Assembly: GCA_964444975.1 (NCBI GenBank)
Contig: CAYUJD010000005.1
Span: 1 to 64,000, forward strand
Direction of reading: 5' to 3'
DNA: 64,000 nucleotides
DNA from: VBAS01 sp964444975
Lineage (GTDB): Bacteria > Bacteroidota > Bacteroidia > Chitinophagales > Chitinophagaceae
Below are positions 24,366-33,634 of this stretch, piece by piece. The notes under the pieces are model-generated. The model was given only the letters and a program-made list of their open reading frames with translations. It ran no database searches and had not been told where the DNA came from. The position numbers and the translations under genes are program-made. Positions within the stretch are counted from its first letter, which is position 1. The number at the start of each line of letters is the position of its first letter.

Positions 24366-25928
24366 ATGCAGTTATCGAAAAATACTTTAATAAAAATAAA
24401 AAAGCAGCCGGGCCTGGAACTGCCCGGTGAAAAACTGTTTGAGCTGCCCGAAAAAGTGTTGCAGTTTGGCACGGGGGTACTGCTGCGGGCATTGCCGGAT
24501 TATTTTATTGACAAGGCAAATAAGCAGGGCATTTTTAATGGAAGGGTGGTGGTGGTAAAAAGCACCGACAGCGACAGCAGCGCTTTCGACCAACAGGATG
24601 GATTGTACACCGTATGTGTACGCGGTGTGGAGAATAATGTAACGGTGGAAGAAAACATTGTAAACGCATCCATCAGCCGGGTGCTGAGTGCCCGCAGCGA
24701 ATGGCCACGGATACTGGAGTGTGCCCATAATCCGGAGTTGAAAATTATCATTTCCAATACCACCGAGGTAGGCATTCAACTGGTGCAGGATGATATTAGC
24801 GCAGAACCGCCGGTATCTTTTCCGGCTAAACTGCTTGCCTTTTTGTTTGAACGATTCAAAGCTTTTAACGGAAGTAAAGAAAGCGGGATGCTGGTTGTAC
24901 CCACAGAACTGATAACTGAAAATGGCTCCCGGCTGGAGAGCATCTTAATGGAATTAGCGCACCGCAATAACCTGGATTATAAATTTTTTGAGTGGCTCGA
25001 AAATCACTGCAATTTCTGCAATTCGCTTGTTGACCGCATTGTTCCCGGCATGCCCGGCGAAGAAGACGCAAAAAAAATTGAAGAAGCTCTTGGGTACAAG
25101 GATAAGCTGATGACGACAAGTGAGGTGTTTCGCCTTTGGGCCATCGAGGGCGATGAGGATACCCGGGAAGTATTATCTTTTTCAAAAGCGGATGAAGGAG
25201 TGATTATCACGCCTGACATTACCCGGTTCAAGGAGCTGAAGCTGCGACTGCTGAATGGTACACATACCTTCAATTGCGGCACGGCATTTCTCGCCGGGTT
25301 CAACATCACCCGCCAGGCAATGCTTGACCCGGTGTATGGCACTTTTGCCAAAAAACTGATGTTTGATGAAATAGCGCCGGCCATCCCGTTTGCTATTGAT
25401 AAAAAAGTGAAGGAGGATTTTGCCTCAAGGGTGTTTGAGCGTTTCTGCAATCCCTTTATTGACCACCAGTGGCAGAGCATTACCGTGCAGTACACATCAA
25501 AAATGAAAATGCGGAATGTGCCGCTGTTACGGTATTATTTTGAGTTGTTTGGCGAAGTACCTGTGCGCATGGCCGCCGGTTTTGCCGCATACCTGCTGTA
25601 TATGAAAGCAACGGTGAGGCAAGGAGCAAAATATTACGGCAGCCGCAATGGCGAACGGTATGAAATAAAAGATGATTCGGCTGAATATTTTTACGGGCTA
25701 TGGCAAAAAAACAGTCCCGGAAAGGTTGCTGAAATTGTGATGCAAAACGAAGAACTTTGGGAAACAGATTTGACAAAACTGCCGGGCCTGCTGGCTGCCG
25801 TGCAGGAATACCTGAATGAATTCCTGGCCGGCGGTGTGCTAAGTACCATTGCCCGGATTGAATCAAAAAAAGGAAGGGATATAACTAAAAATGAAACACA
25901 GGGTTTTAAAAATACATCCGAAGGATAA
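24366..25928 (+). CDS. uxaB: Tagaturonate reductase (altronate oxidoreductase)
   Basis: Reduces D-tagaturonate to D-altronate with NADH, the second step of galacturonate catabolism, in the cytosol. 520 residues of the long-chain mannitol dehydrogenase family: QFGTGVLLRALPDYFIDKAN at the Rossmann fold, STDSDSSAFDQQDGLYT, IISNTTEVGIQL, and LRLLNGTHTFNCGTAFLAG with the conserved Asn-His-type region. No signal peptide. Its 3' end overlaps uxaA by 38 bases, so the reductase and dehydratase are strongly coupled. Confidence 0.95.
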   Translation: MQLSKNTLIKIKKQPGLELPGEKLFELPEKVLQFGTGVLLRALPDYFIDKANKQGIFNGRVVVVKSTDSDSSAFDQQDGLYTVCVRGVENNVTVEENIVNASISRVLSARSEWPRILECAHNPELKIIISNTTEVGIQLVQDDISAEPPVSFPAKLLAFLFERFKAFNGSKESGMLVVPTELITENGSRLESILMELAHRNNLDYKFFEWLENHCNFCNSLVDRIVPGMPGEEDAKKIEEALGYKDKLMTTSEVFRLWAIEGDEDTREVLSFSKADEGVIITPDITRFKELKLRLLNGTHTFNCGTAFLAGFNITRQAMLDPVYGTFAKKLMFDEIAPAIPFAIDKKVKEDFASRVFERFCNPFIDHQWQSITVQYTSKMKMRNVPLLRYYFELFGEVPVRMAAGFAAYLLYMKATVRQGAKYYGSRNGERYEIKDDSAEYFYGLWQKNSPGKVAEIVMQNEELWETDLTKLPGLLAAVQEYLNEFLAGGVLSTIARIESKKGRDITKNETQGFKNTSEG

Positions 25929-27534
25929 TGTGATTGTGGCGCTGGCCGATCTTTCAAAAGGAGAAATCATTCCTTTTGAAGGAGAAAATCACACGCTGCA
26001 GGATGATATAAAAGCCAAGCACAAATTTTTTACAACCGATTTGAATACCGGCGATGAAATCATTATGTACGGCGTGCTGGTGGGCAAGGCCCGGTGTTTT
26101 ATTCCCCGCGGCGGGCTGATGACCACCGGCAATACCAAACATGCTGCCGAACCTTTTGCTTACCGGGCAGTGAAATACGAGTGGCATGCCCCGGATGTTT
26201 CAAAGTTCAAGGGAAGAACTTTTATGGGCTATCACCGCAGCGATGGCCGCGTAGGCACAGCCAATTACTGGTTGTTTATACCTACCGTGTTTTGTGAAAA
26301 CAGGAACCTTGATGTGATTCGTGAGGCGCTGCACAATGAGCTGGGCTATGCGGTGACGGATAAATATAAAAGCTATACACAGCAGCTGGTATCTGCATAC
26401 AAAGAAGGGAAAGACATTTCAGCAATAGATATTTTTTCTGTTCCCAGGCATACCAACGGAAACCGCCCATTTAAAAATGTTGATGGAATTAAATTTCTGA
26501 ACCACCACGGCGGCTGTGGTGGCACCCGCCAGGATGCGGGCATACTGGGCAAACTGCTGGCTGCTTATGCCGATCATCCGAATGTGTCGGGTGTGACAAT
26601 GCTGAGCCTGGGCTGCCAGAACCTGCAGGTGCAGGATTTTTTGAATGATTTAAAACAGCGCAATCCCGATTTTGATAAACCGCTTTACATTTTCGAGCAG
26701 CAGCAGTCGCAAAGCGAAGAGCAGCTGATTGCCGAAGCCATCCGCAAAACGTTTGAAGGGCTGATTGAAATAAATAAACAGGAGCGTAAACCGGCAACAC
26801 TCGATAAATTATGTATCGGTGTAAAATGCGGGGGCAGCGACGGGTTCAGTGGCATTTCGGCCAATCCTGCCGTGGGCTATTGTGCCGACCTGCTGGTGGC
26901 CCTGGGCGGAAAAGTGCTGCTGGCCGAGTTTCCGGAACTCTGCGGTGCAGAGCAAAACCTGATTGACCGCACAACCAATGAAGCAGCAGCAAAAAAATTT
27001 ATCCGCCTGATGACGGCTTATAACGAAGTTGCGCATAAAGCAGGTTCCGGCTTTCATATGAATCCTTCGCCGGGAAATATCAAAGATGGGTTGATTACTG
27101 ATGCCATTAAAAGCAACGGCGCCGCCAAAAAGGGCGGCACATCACCTGTTGTGGATGTACTGGATTATACCGAGCCCGCCACCAAACCGGGATTAAGTTT
27201 GGTTTGTACCCCCGGTAATGATGTAGAAGCAACAACAGGAAAGGCAGCAAGTGGAGCTACATTAATTCTATTCACAACCGGATTGGGAACCCCCACCGGA
27301 AATCCCGTATGCCCCACAATAAAAGTTTCTACCAACAGTAACCTCACCAAACGGATGAATGATATCATTGATATTGACTGCGGCCCCATAGTGGAAGGCG
27401 AGAAAACCATCGAACAGATGGGAGAGGAGATACTGGAGTATTGCATAAAAGCTGCCAGTGGTGAAATAATTCCGAAAGCCGTGCAGTTAAATCAAGATGA
27501 TTTCATTCCATGGAAGAGAGGTGTGAGTTTATAA
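25891..27534 (+). CDS. uxaA: Altronate dehydratase
   Basis: Dehydrates D-altronate to 2-keto-3-deoxygluconate. 547 residues: an N-terminal SAF-type domain (about 1-85, KIHPKDNVIVALADLSKGE) and the UxaA core with GYHRSDGRVGTANYW, HHGGCGGTRQD, CGGSDGFSGISANPA and TGLGTPTGNP, including the conserved metal-ligand Cys and His residues. It starts 38 bases inside uxaB. Its last codons (DDFIPWKR) are present a second time in the gap downstream, at 27642-27665. Confidence 0.96.
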   Translation: MKHRVLKIHPKDNVIVALADLSKGEIIPFEGENHTLQDDIKAKHKFFTTDLNTGDEIIMYGVLVGKARCFIPRGGLMTTGNTKHAAEPFAYRAVKYEWHAPDVSKFKGRTFMGYHRSDGRVGTANYWLFIPTVFCENRNLDVIREALHNELGYAVTDKYKSYTQQLVSAYKEGKDISAIDIFSVPRHTNGNRPFKNVDGIKFLNHHGGCGGTRQDAGILGKLLAAYADHPNVSGVTMLSLGCQNLQVQDFLNDLKQRNPDFDKPLYIFEQQQSQSEEQLIAEAIRKTFEGLIEINKQERKPATLDKLCIGVKCGGSDGFSGISANPAVGYCADLLVALGGKVLLAEFPELCGAEQNLIDRTTNEAAAKKFIRLMTAYNEVAHKAGSGFHMNPSPGNIKDGLITDAIKSNGAAKKGGTSPVVDVLDYTEPATKPGLSLVCTPGNDVEATTGKAASGATLILFTTGLGTPTGNPVCPTIKVSTNSNLTKRMNDIIDIDCGPIVEGEKTIEQMGEEILEYCIKAASGEIIPKAVQLNQDDFIPWKRGVSL

Positions 27535-27665
27535 ACTAATGTTTGGATTTATTGTAGTGCTGATTTGGAAGAACGAGAAGCCTGGATTTGTACTGCAGCA
27601 CCGTCCCTCTCTGCAGGATAAGGATAAGAGGGAGAGGCCAGGATGATTTCATTCCATGGAAGAGA
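27496..27665 (+). repeat. Duplicated 3' end of uxaA flanking a palindromic repeat
   Basis: The 24-base sequence encoding DDFIPWKR at 27496-27519 recurs exactly at 27642-27665, 146 bases apart. Weaker similarity continues to ATAAAC after each copy. Between them lies a CCCTCTC/GAGGGAGAGG element of the same type as at 11867. The second copy is a non-functional tail just upstream of uxaC. Confidence 0.8.
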
Positions 27666-27690
27666 ATCGTGTCATCATAAACCAACAGTT

Positions 27691-29130
27691 ATGAAAAAAT
27701 TTCTGGACGAAAATTTCCTGCTTTCCAACGCCACTTCCCGGCGACTCTATCATGAGTTTGCCAGGGAAATGCCTATCATTGACTACCACAATCACCTGCC
27801 GCCGGATGAAATATCCGCGGACAAAAATTTTGAAAACATCACCCGTGTGTGGCTCAACGGCGACCACTATAAATGGAGGGCTATGCGTACCAACGGTGTG
27901 CCGGAAGTGTACATCACCGGCAACAGGAACGATTGGGAAAAATTTCAGAAGTGGGCCGAAACGGTGCCCTACACCATGCGCAACCCGCTTTATCACTGGA
28001 CTCACCTGGAACTGCAGCGCTACTTCGGCATCAACGATATATTAAATGCTGATTCTGCAAAAAAGATTTACGGGGAAACATCGGCAAAGCTGCAAACCAA
28101 AGAGTATAGTGTACGTGGATTACTGGAAAAGATGAATGTAAAACTCATCTGCACAACGGATGACCCGGTGGATAGTCTTGAACATCATCAAAAAATAAAT
28201 GCAGATAACTGGCATATAAAAGTGCTGCCCGCCTTCCGCCCCGATAAGGCGATGCATGTGGATGATGTGAACACTTTTAATAATTACCTCACACGGCTCG
28301 AAAAAGCTTCCAATATTTCCATCAGCACTTACAATGATTACATAGCTGCACTGAAAAAGCGCCACGATTATTTTGTGGCAAACAACTGCAGCGTAAGCGA
28401 TCACGGGCTGGAAGAAATTTATGCAGAAGATTATACGCAAACTGAAATTGCAGGCATCTTTGCCAAAATCCGTTCGGGCGGCGAACTGACACCGGATGAA
28501 AGAAAGAAATTTAAATCCGCCATGCTGGTGACTTTTGCCGAATGGGATTGGGAAAAAGGCTTTGTGCAGCAGTATCATCTCGGCGCCATCCGCAACAACA
28601 ACAGCCGCATGATGAAACTGCTGGGTCCCGATACCGGCTGGGACAGCATCGGCGATTTTCCGCAGGCAAGGGCTTTGGCAAAGTTTCTCGACAAGCTCGA
28701 CAGGAACAACAAACTGGCGAAGACCATTATTTATAATCTCAACCCTGCCGATAATGAGCTGTTCGCAACCATGATTGGCAATTTCAATGACGGTAGTGCG
28801 GCAGGAAAAATTCAATGGGGCAGCGCCTGGTGGTTTCTCGACCAGAAGGATGGCATGACCAGACAGCTGAATGCTCTCAGCAATATGGGATTGCTGAGCC
28901 GCTTTGTGGGCATGCTTACCGACAGCCGGAGTTTTCTTTCTTTCCCGCGGCACGAGTATTTCAGAAGGATACTCTGCAACCTCTTTGGCGAAGAAATTGA
29001 AAACGGCGAACTGCCCGGCGATATCAACTGGATTGGAAAGCTGATACAGGATATCTGTTATTACAATGCAAGAACCTATTTCGGCTTGCAATACATTGAT
29101 GAAAAAATAACAACAAAAGAAAAAGTGTAA
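27691..29130 (+). CDS. uxaC: Uronate isomerase
   Basis: Isomerises galacturonate to tagaturonate (and glucuronate to fructuronate), entry to the pathway. 479 residues, the usual size. The amidohydrolase-fold features are IDYHNHLPPDEI (metal HxH region), KLICTTDDPVDSLEHH, LPAFRPDK, HLGAIRNNN and MLTDSRSFLSFPRHEYFRRIL. I chose the ATG at 27691 because it matches the normal UxaC N-terminus (MKKFLDENF); the open frame reaches 27643 but that extension is the duplicated uxaA tail. Confidence 0.97.
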   Translation: MKKFLDENFLLSNATSRRLYHEFAREMPIIDYHNHLPPDEISADKNFENITRVWLNGDHYKWRAMRTNGVPEVYITGNRNDWEKFQKWAETVPYTMRNPLYHWTHLELQRYFGINDILNADSAKKIYGETSAKLQTKEYSVRGLLEKMNVKLICTTDDPVDSLEHHQKINADNWHIKVLPAFRPDKAMHVDDVNTFNNYLTRLEKASNISISTYNDYIAALKKRHDYFVANNCSVSDHGLEEIYAEDYTQTEIAGIFAKIRSGGELTPDERKKFKSAMLVTFAEWDWEKGFVQQYHLGAIRNNNSRMMKLLGPDTGWDSIGDFPQARALAKFLDKLDRNNKLAKTIIYNLNPADNELFATMIGNFNDGSAAGKIQWGSAWWFLDQKDGMTRQLNALSNMGLLSRFVGMLTDSRSFLSFPRHEYFRRILCNLFGEEIENGELPGDINWIGKLIQDICYYNARTYFGLQYIDEKITTKEKV

Positions 29131-29175
29131 AACAGGAACTCCGATGACCCGGATTGGACGGATATACACGGATAA
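29131..29175. repeat. Dispersed repeat A, copy 2
   Basis: AACAGGAACtCcGATGACcC followed by GGATTGGACGGATA, aligned with 24047-24090. It occupies the gap between uxaC and kduI. Confidence 0.55.
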
Positions 29176-29230
29176 TTTCAGCGCCAATTTGCTTACTCAG
29201 CCCCATCAGCGTTCCCATTAATTCAACAAA

Positions 29231-30061
29231 ATGCAAATCCGATTTACTCAAAGCCCGGAAGAAACAATGCAAATGAACACGGAGCAGCTTCGTGAACATT
29301 TTTTAGTGGAGAATTTATTTGCTGATGATGCAGTAAATTTTTTTTACACTCATTACGACCGGGTCATCATCGGCGGGGCAAAGCCGGTGTATAAAACGCT
29401 TGAGCTTCCCAATCATCCTGAACTGCGGGCAGTTTATTTTTTGGAAAGAAGAGAGCTGGGCATCATTAACGTGGGCGCCGATGGTGTAGTGATTGCCGAT
29501 GGAAAAGAATTTATTTTGCGAAAACTGGATTGCGTTTACCTGGGCAAAGGCACGCAGAAAATAAAATTGAGGTCAAAGAGTAAAAAGGATGCGGCGCTGT
29601 TTTATATGCTTTCGGCGCCTGCGCATCATAAATATCCCAACCGTTTATTGGTAAAAGAAAAAGCAGCGCCGGTACAGTTAGGCGCCACCGAAACGGCAAA
29701 CAAGAGAACCGTTTACAAATACATTCATCCCGGTGGATTAAAAAGCAGCCAGCTGGTAATGGGGCTCACCGTGCTGGAGCCGGGCAGCGTGTGGAATTCC
29801 ATTCCGCCGCACACACATACAAGAAGAATGGAAGTGTATTTTTATTTCGGTTTGCCCGACGGGCACCGCATCATGCACTTCATGGGCGAGCCGCAGCAGA
29901 CAAGACACCTGGTAATGGCCAATAATGAAGCGGTGATTTCGCCGCCGTGGAGCACCCACTATGGCTGTGGCACTTTTAATTACGGATTCATCTGGGGCAT
30001 GGCGGGAGAGAACAAGGCGTATACGGATATGGACCAGGCACCTGTGGATACATTGAAATAA
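29231..30061 (+). CDS. kduI: 5-keto-4-deoxyuronate isomerase KduI
   Basis: Isomerises 5-keto-4-deoxyuronate, formed spontaneously from the unsaturated uronate released by GH105, to 2,5-diketo-3-deoxygluconate. 276 residues, full length. The cupin zinc site is complete: His194 and His196 in PPHTHTRRMEVYF, Glu201 and His243 in WSTHYG; the family blocks RREL, IINVG and HPGGL are also present. The start matches the family N-terminus. The next enzyme of this branch, KduD, is not found in the window. Confidence 0.97.
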   Translation: MQIRFTQSPEETMQMNTEQLREHFLVENLFADDAVNFFYTHYDRVIIGGAKPVYKTLELPNHPELRAVYFLERRELGIINVGADGVVIADGKEFILRKLDCVYLGKGTQKIKLRSKSKKDAALFYMLSAPAHHKYPNRLLVKEKAAPVQLGATETANKRTVYKYIHPGGLKSSQLVMGLTVLEPGSVWNSIPPHTHTRRMEVYFYFGLPDGHRIMHFMGEPQQTRHLVMANNEAVISPPWSTHYGCGTFNYGFIWGMAGENKAYTDMDQAPVDTLK

Positions 30062-30127
30062 ATTTTATTATCATAAAATGAAATTTAACCATCTTAAATA
30101 TTTTCTAATTTAAAATAAGCATCAAAG

Positions 30128-30152
30128 CTCCCCTTTAGGGGATAGGGGTAAA
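30128..30152. repeat. Dispersed repeat B upstream of kdgK
   Basis: CTCCCCTTTAGGGGATAGGG with a short palindrome CCCCTTTAGGGG. The trailing GGGG ends 8 bases before the kdgK ATG, so the repeat may supply the ribosome-binding region. Confidence 0.6.
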
Positions 30153-30156
30153 AATT

Positions 30157-31182
30157 ATGTCAAAGAAGGTAGTTACACTGGGTGAAATTATGTTGCGCCT
30201 GTCCACACCTGATTTCAAAAGATTTGTACAGGCCGATTCATTTGATGTTACCTATGGCGGCGGCGAAGCCAACGTGTCGGCCGCATTGTGCAATTACGGG
30301 CTGAACGGAACCTTTGTAACAAAAGTTCCCAACAATGCCATCGGCCAGTCGGCCATCAATCACCTGCGTCGTTATGGTGTGGATACGCAGTTTATCGTTC
30401 GCGGGGGCGACAGGCTGGGAATTTATTTCCTGGAAACCGGTGCTTCCATGCGTGCATCGCAGGTAATTTACGACCGGGCCGGGGCTTCCATTGCCGATGT
30501 AAACATTGATGAATTTAATTGGGACAAAATTTTTTCCGGGGCCGACTGGTTTCATACCACCGGCATCACCCCGGCGCTGAGCGATAAAGCGGCAGCCCTT
30601 ACTGAAGCGGCGCTGACATCGGCAAAAGCAAAAGGCATTACCACCAGCATTGACCTGAACTACCGTAAAAAACTCTGGAGTAAAGAAAAGGCAAGAGAAG
30701 TAATGACCCGGCTTTGCCAGCATGTGGATGTGTGTATCGGTAATGAAGAAGATGCTGAAACCACGCTTGGATTCAAAGCGGCGCATACCGATGTGACCAG
30801 GGGCGAACTGAACCTGGAAGGATACAAAGATGTGTTCAGGCAGATGAAAGAAAAATTCGGGTTCAAATTCATCGCTTCGTCGCTGCGTGAGAGCTACAGC
30901 GCCAGCGACAATGGCTGGAGTGCCCTTGTATACGACGGAAAAGATTTTTATCATACAAGAAAATATAATGTGCGCATTGTGGATCGTGTGGGCAGCGGCG
31001 ATTCATTTGCCAGCGGTCTTATTTACGGACTGGTTACCGGCATGAGCATGCAGGATGCTGCAGAGTTTGGCGTGGCCGCCAGCGCTTTAAAGCATACCAT
31101 TCCCGGCGATCTGAACCACGCCACGCTGAGCGAAGTAAAAGAGCTGATGAAGGGTGACGCCAGCGGAAGGGTGCAGAGATAA
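30157..31182 (+). CDS. kdgK: 2-keto-3-deoxygluconate kinase (PfkB family)
   Basis: Phosphorylates 2-keto-3-deoxygluconate to KDPG, where the saturated and unsaturated uronate branches meet. 341 residues. The PfkB features are GGGEANVSAALCNYGL near the N-terminus and the C-terminal signature DRVGSGDSFASGLIYG, with catalytic Asp282. The block SIDLNYRKKLWS is typical of sugar-acid kinases. It lies between kduI and kdgA, which fixes the substrate. Confidence 0.95.
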   Translation: MSKKVVTLGEIMLRLSTPDFKRFVQADSFDVTYGGGEANVSAALCNYGLNGTFVTKVPNNAIGQSAINHLRRYGVDTQFIVRGGDRLGIYFLETGASMRASQVIYDRAGASIADVNIDEFNWDKIFSGADWFHTTGITPALSDKAAALTEAALTSAKAKGITTSIDLNYRKKLWSKEKAREVMTRLCQHVDVCIGNEEDAETTLGFKAAHTDVTRGELNLEGYKDVFRQMKEKFGFKFIASSLRESYSASDNGWSALVYDGKDFYHTRKYNVRIVDRVGSGDSFASGLIYGLVTGMSMQDAAEFGVAASALKHTIPGDLNHATLSEVKELMKGDASGRVQR

Positions 31183-31221
31183 CCGCTGAAAATTTTCAAT
31201 GCATACAACCGAATAATATTT

Positions 31222-31890
31222 ATGAGCAATACACAACAAATAACGGATGCTATCATAGACCAGGGAATACTCCCTTTATACTTCAACAGCAGCGGGGAAG
31301 TAAGCATTGAAGTGCTGCGGGCTGTTTACCGTGCCGGTTTGCGTGCTGCGGAATATACCAACCGTGGTGATGCTGCACTGGCCAATTTTAAAAAGATGGT
31401 GGAAGTGCGCAATGCTGAAATGCCGGGCATGCTACTGGGAGTTGGCACTATAAAAAATATGCAGCATGCAAAAGATTACCTGGCAGCCGGCGCCGATTTT
31501 TTGGTAAGTCCCGGCTTTGATGCAGCAGTGGCAAAGCACTGTGTAAGCAATGATATTTTTTATGGCCCGGGCTGCATGACTCCCACTGATATTATGGCAG
31601 CAGAAAATGCAGGCATTAAGTTTATCAAAATTTTTCCTGGCAATATCCTCGGCACGGAGTTTTTATCATCCATAAAAGATATTTTCCCCAAATTGTTGTT
31701 TATGGTAACAGGTGGTGTAGATACAACAAAAGAAAATATTGAAGGCTGGTTCAAAGCGGGTGCAAGCGCCGTGGGCATGGGCAGCAAACTGGTGAGCAAA
31801 AAACTGATGGAAGCAAAAGACTATGCAACCATTGAAGCCGAAACCAGGAAGGTGCTGGAAATAGTGAGGCAAATCAAATCAGCCAAATAG
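31222..31890 (+). CDS. kdgA: KDPG / 4-hydroxy-2-oxoglutarate aldolase
   Basis: Splits KDPG to pyruvate and glyceraldehyde 3-phosphate, the last step of the pathway. 222 residues. Eda-type features: catalytic Glu44 in AAEYTNRG, GVGTI, FLVSPGFD, and the Schiff-base Lys136 in FIKIFPGN (aligned with KFFPAE of Eda). It is 39 bases after kdgK, same operon. Confidence 0.96.
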   Translation: MSNTQQITDAIIDQGILPLYFNSSGEVSIEVLRAVYRAGLRAAEYTNRGDAALANFKKMVEVRNAEMPGMLLGVGTIKNMQHAKDYLAAGADFLVSPGFDAAVAKHCVSNDIFYGPGCMTPTDIMAAENAGIKFIKIFPGNILGTEFLSSIKDIFPKLLFMVTGGVDTTKENIEGWFKAGASAVGMGSKLVSKKLMEAKDYATIEAETRKVLEIVRQIKSAK

Positions 31891-31903
31891 CAGCACATTA
31901 TTT

Positions 31904-31994
31904 GAACGGAGCGTCGCAAGTAAAGCTCCATCCGTGTTACAGCAGTTGGTAAAATAATAATTTCTAAACTCCCCTTTAGGGGATGGGGGGTAAA
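31904..31994. repeat. Dispersed repeats C and B upstream of the transporter gene
   Basis: Repeat C, GAACGGAGCGTCGCAAG, at 31904-31920 differs by one base from 24294-24310. Repeat B, CTCCCCTTTAGGGGATGGGG, at 31969-31994 matches 30128. Its G-run ends 8 bases before the next ATG, the same spacing as at kdgK. Confidence 0.65.
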
Positions 31995-31998
31995 TACG

Positions 31999-33570
31999 AT
32001 GCCGCAAACCATAGGAAAATACCGCTGGACAATCTGCGCCCTGCTTTTTTTTGCAACGACTGTAAACTACCTCGACCGGCAGGTGCTTAGTTTACTGCAA
32101 ACAGACCTTGCCGAAAGATTTGGCTGGACTAATACCAACTATGCCGACATCACGGCCATTTTCCAGTTTGGCTATGCCATCAGCATGTTATTTGCCGGCC
32201 GCATAATTGACCGGTTGAATACCAAAAGGGGTTATGCATGGGCAATTGTCATCTGGAGCATCGGGGCTATTATTCACGCCCTGGCTATTCCCATCGGCGA
32301 AGCTGTGTCTGCCGTATTGGGATTTTTTGGCATCACTGCGCTGAGTGTATCAGTAGTAGGCTTTATGGTGAGCCGCGCCATACTTGCTTTTGGTGAATCA
32401 GGAAATTTTCCGGCAGCCATTAAAGCCACTGCCGAGTATTTCCCAAAGAAAGAACGCTCTTTTGCCACCGGCATATTTAATTCGGGCGCCAATGTGGGGG
32501 CTATTCTTGCTCCGCTTACCGTGCCCTGGATTGGCAAGCACTGGGGTTGGGAAATGGCTTTTATCATTATCGGCGCTTCGGGATTTTTATGGTTGTTTTT
32601 CTGGTTAGTATTTTATGATAAGCCGGCGAAACAAAAAAGACTTTCCACCGCAGAGCTTGCCTTTATTAATTCCGATAAAGAAGATCCTGTTAACAGTGGC
32701 GCCAAAGAAAATGTGCCTTGGGTGAGATTACTCGGTTACAAACAAACATGGTCATTTGCCTTTGGAAAATTTATGACAGATGGTGTGTGGTGGTTTTTCC
32801 TGTTCTGGCTGCCGGCCTATTTAAAAGCCCAGTATGGAATGAGTAAAACGGATGTGGCATTCCCCATTGCGATATTATACAGTATGACAATGATAGGAAG
32901 TGTGGGGGGCGGCTGGTTTCCTGTTTATTATTTCCGAAAAGGATACTCGCCTTACGATGGCCGCATGAAGGCGATGCTGATGATTGCTTTGATTCCTTTG
33001 GTTGTACTGCTGGCGCAGCCACTGGGCGGTTACAGTTACTGGGTACCCGTTTTATTGATTGGTATCGGCGCATCGGCACACCAGGCATGGAGCGCAAATA
33101 TTTTTACAACGGTGAGTGATATGTTTCCCAAAAAAGCCATTGCATCTGTAGTGGGCATTGGCGGCATGGCGGGAGGTCTTGGGGGTGTGATTATGTCGAA
33201 ACTGGGCGGCTGGCTGTTCGATTCGTACAAGGCAGCAGGCATTGCCGAGTCGTGGATAGTAGCCAAAGCAAACGGGCTGGGTGATTACCTTTCAACAATC
33301 AGGAGTATGAAGCTGGCAACAAAATATGGCGATGCAGTGAACCTGGATAAAATTGACCTTGCCGGGCTATCAAAAGAAGTGGTGGAGCAATTAAAAAACA
33401 TGGATGCGGCCGCCTTTGACAAACTAAAAGAAATACAGGCCCCCTTTGTGCATAGCCAGATGTCAACATCGTATACTATCATGTTTGCCATTTGCGCTCT
33501 GGCTTATCTTGTGGCCTGGAGCGTAATGAAGAGGCTGGTGCCGAAATATAAAGTGATAACTGATTTGTGA
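31999..33570 (+). CDS. MFS hexuronate transporter, ExuT-like
   Basis: Proton-linked import of galacturonate or glucuronate across the inner membrane. About 12 transmembrane segments; the N-terminal ATTVNYLDRQVLSLLQTDLA and GYAISMLFAGRIIDRLNTKRG, with the R-rich loop after TM2-3, are typical of the ACS family that contains ExuT. 523 residues, longer than E. coli ExuT, with an insert of about 60 residues (from SIVAKANGL-like to QAPFVHSQ) between the last helices. Its place at the end of the uxa-kdg set supports a uronate substrate. Confidence 0.9.
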   Translation: MPQTIGKYRWTICALLFFATTVNYLDRQVLSLLQTDLAERFGWTNTNYADITAIFQFGYAISMLFAGRIIDRLNTKRGYAWAIVIWSIGAIIHALAIPIGEAVSAVLGFFGITALSVSVVGFMVSRAILAFGESGNFPAAIKATAEYFPKKERSFATGIFNSGANVGAILAPLTVPWIGKHWGWEMAFIIIGASGFLWLFFWLVFYDKPAKQKRLSTAELAFINSDKEDPVNSGAKENVPWVRLLGYKQTWSFAFGKFMTDGVWWFFLFWLPAYLKAQYGMSKTDVAFPIAILYSMTMIGSVGGGWFPVYYFRKGYSPYDGRMKAMLMIALIPLVVLLAQPLGGYSYWVPVLLIGIGASAHQAWSANIFTTVSDMFPKKAIASVVGIGGMAGGLGGVIMSKLGGWLFDSYKAAGIAESWIVAKANGLGDYLSTIRSMKLATKYGDAVNLDKIDLAGLSKEVVEQLKNMDAAAFDKLKEIQAPFVHSQMSTSYTIMFAICALAYLVAWSVMKRLVPKYKVITDL

Positions 33571-33634
33571 GATACGGGTATAAAATCTTTCTCATTAATT
33601 TCGGCCCTGCATAGTTTTAATTAAGATTTATTTT

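Noticed and set aside
28120..29187. Long open frame antisense to uxaC
   Set aside because: A 355-residue frame with no recognisable domain; uxaC on the other strand is unambiguous and shows the expected codon pattern.
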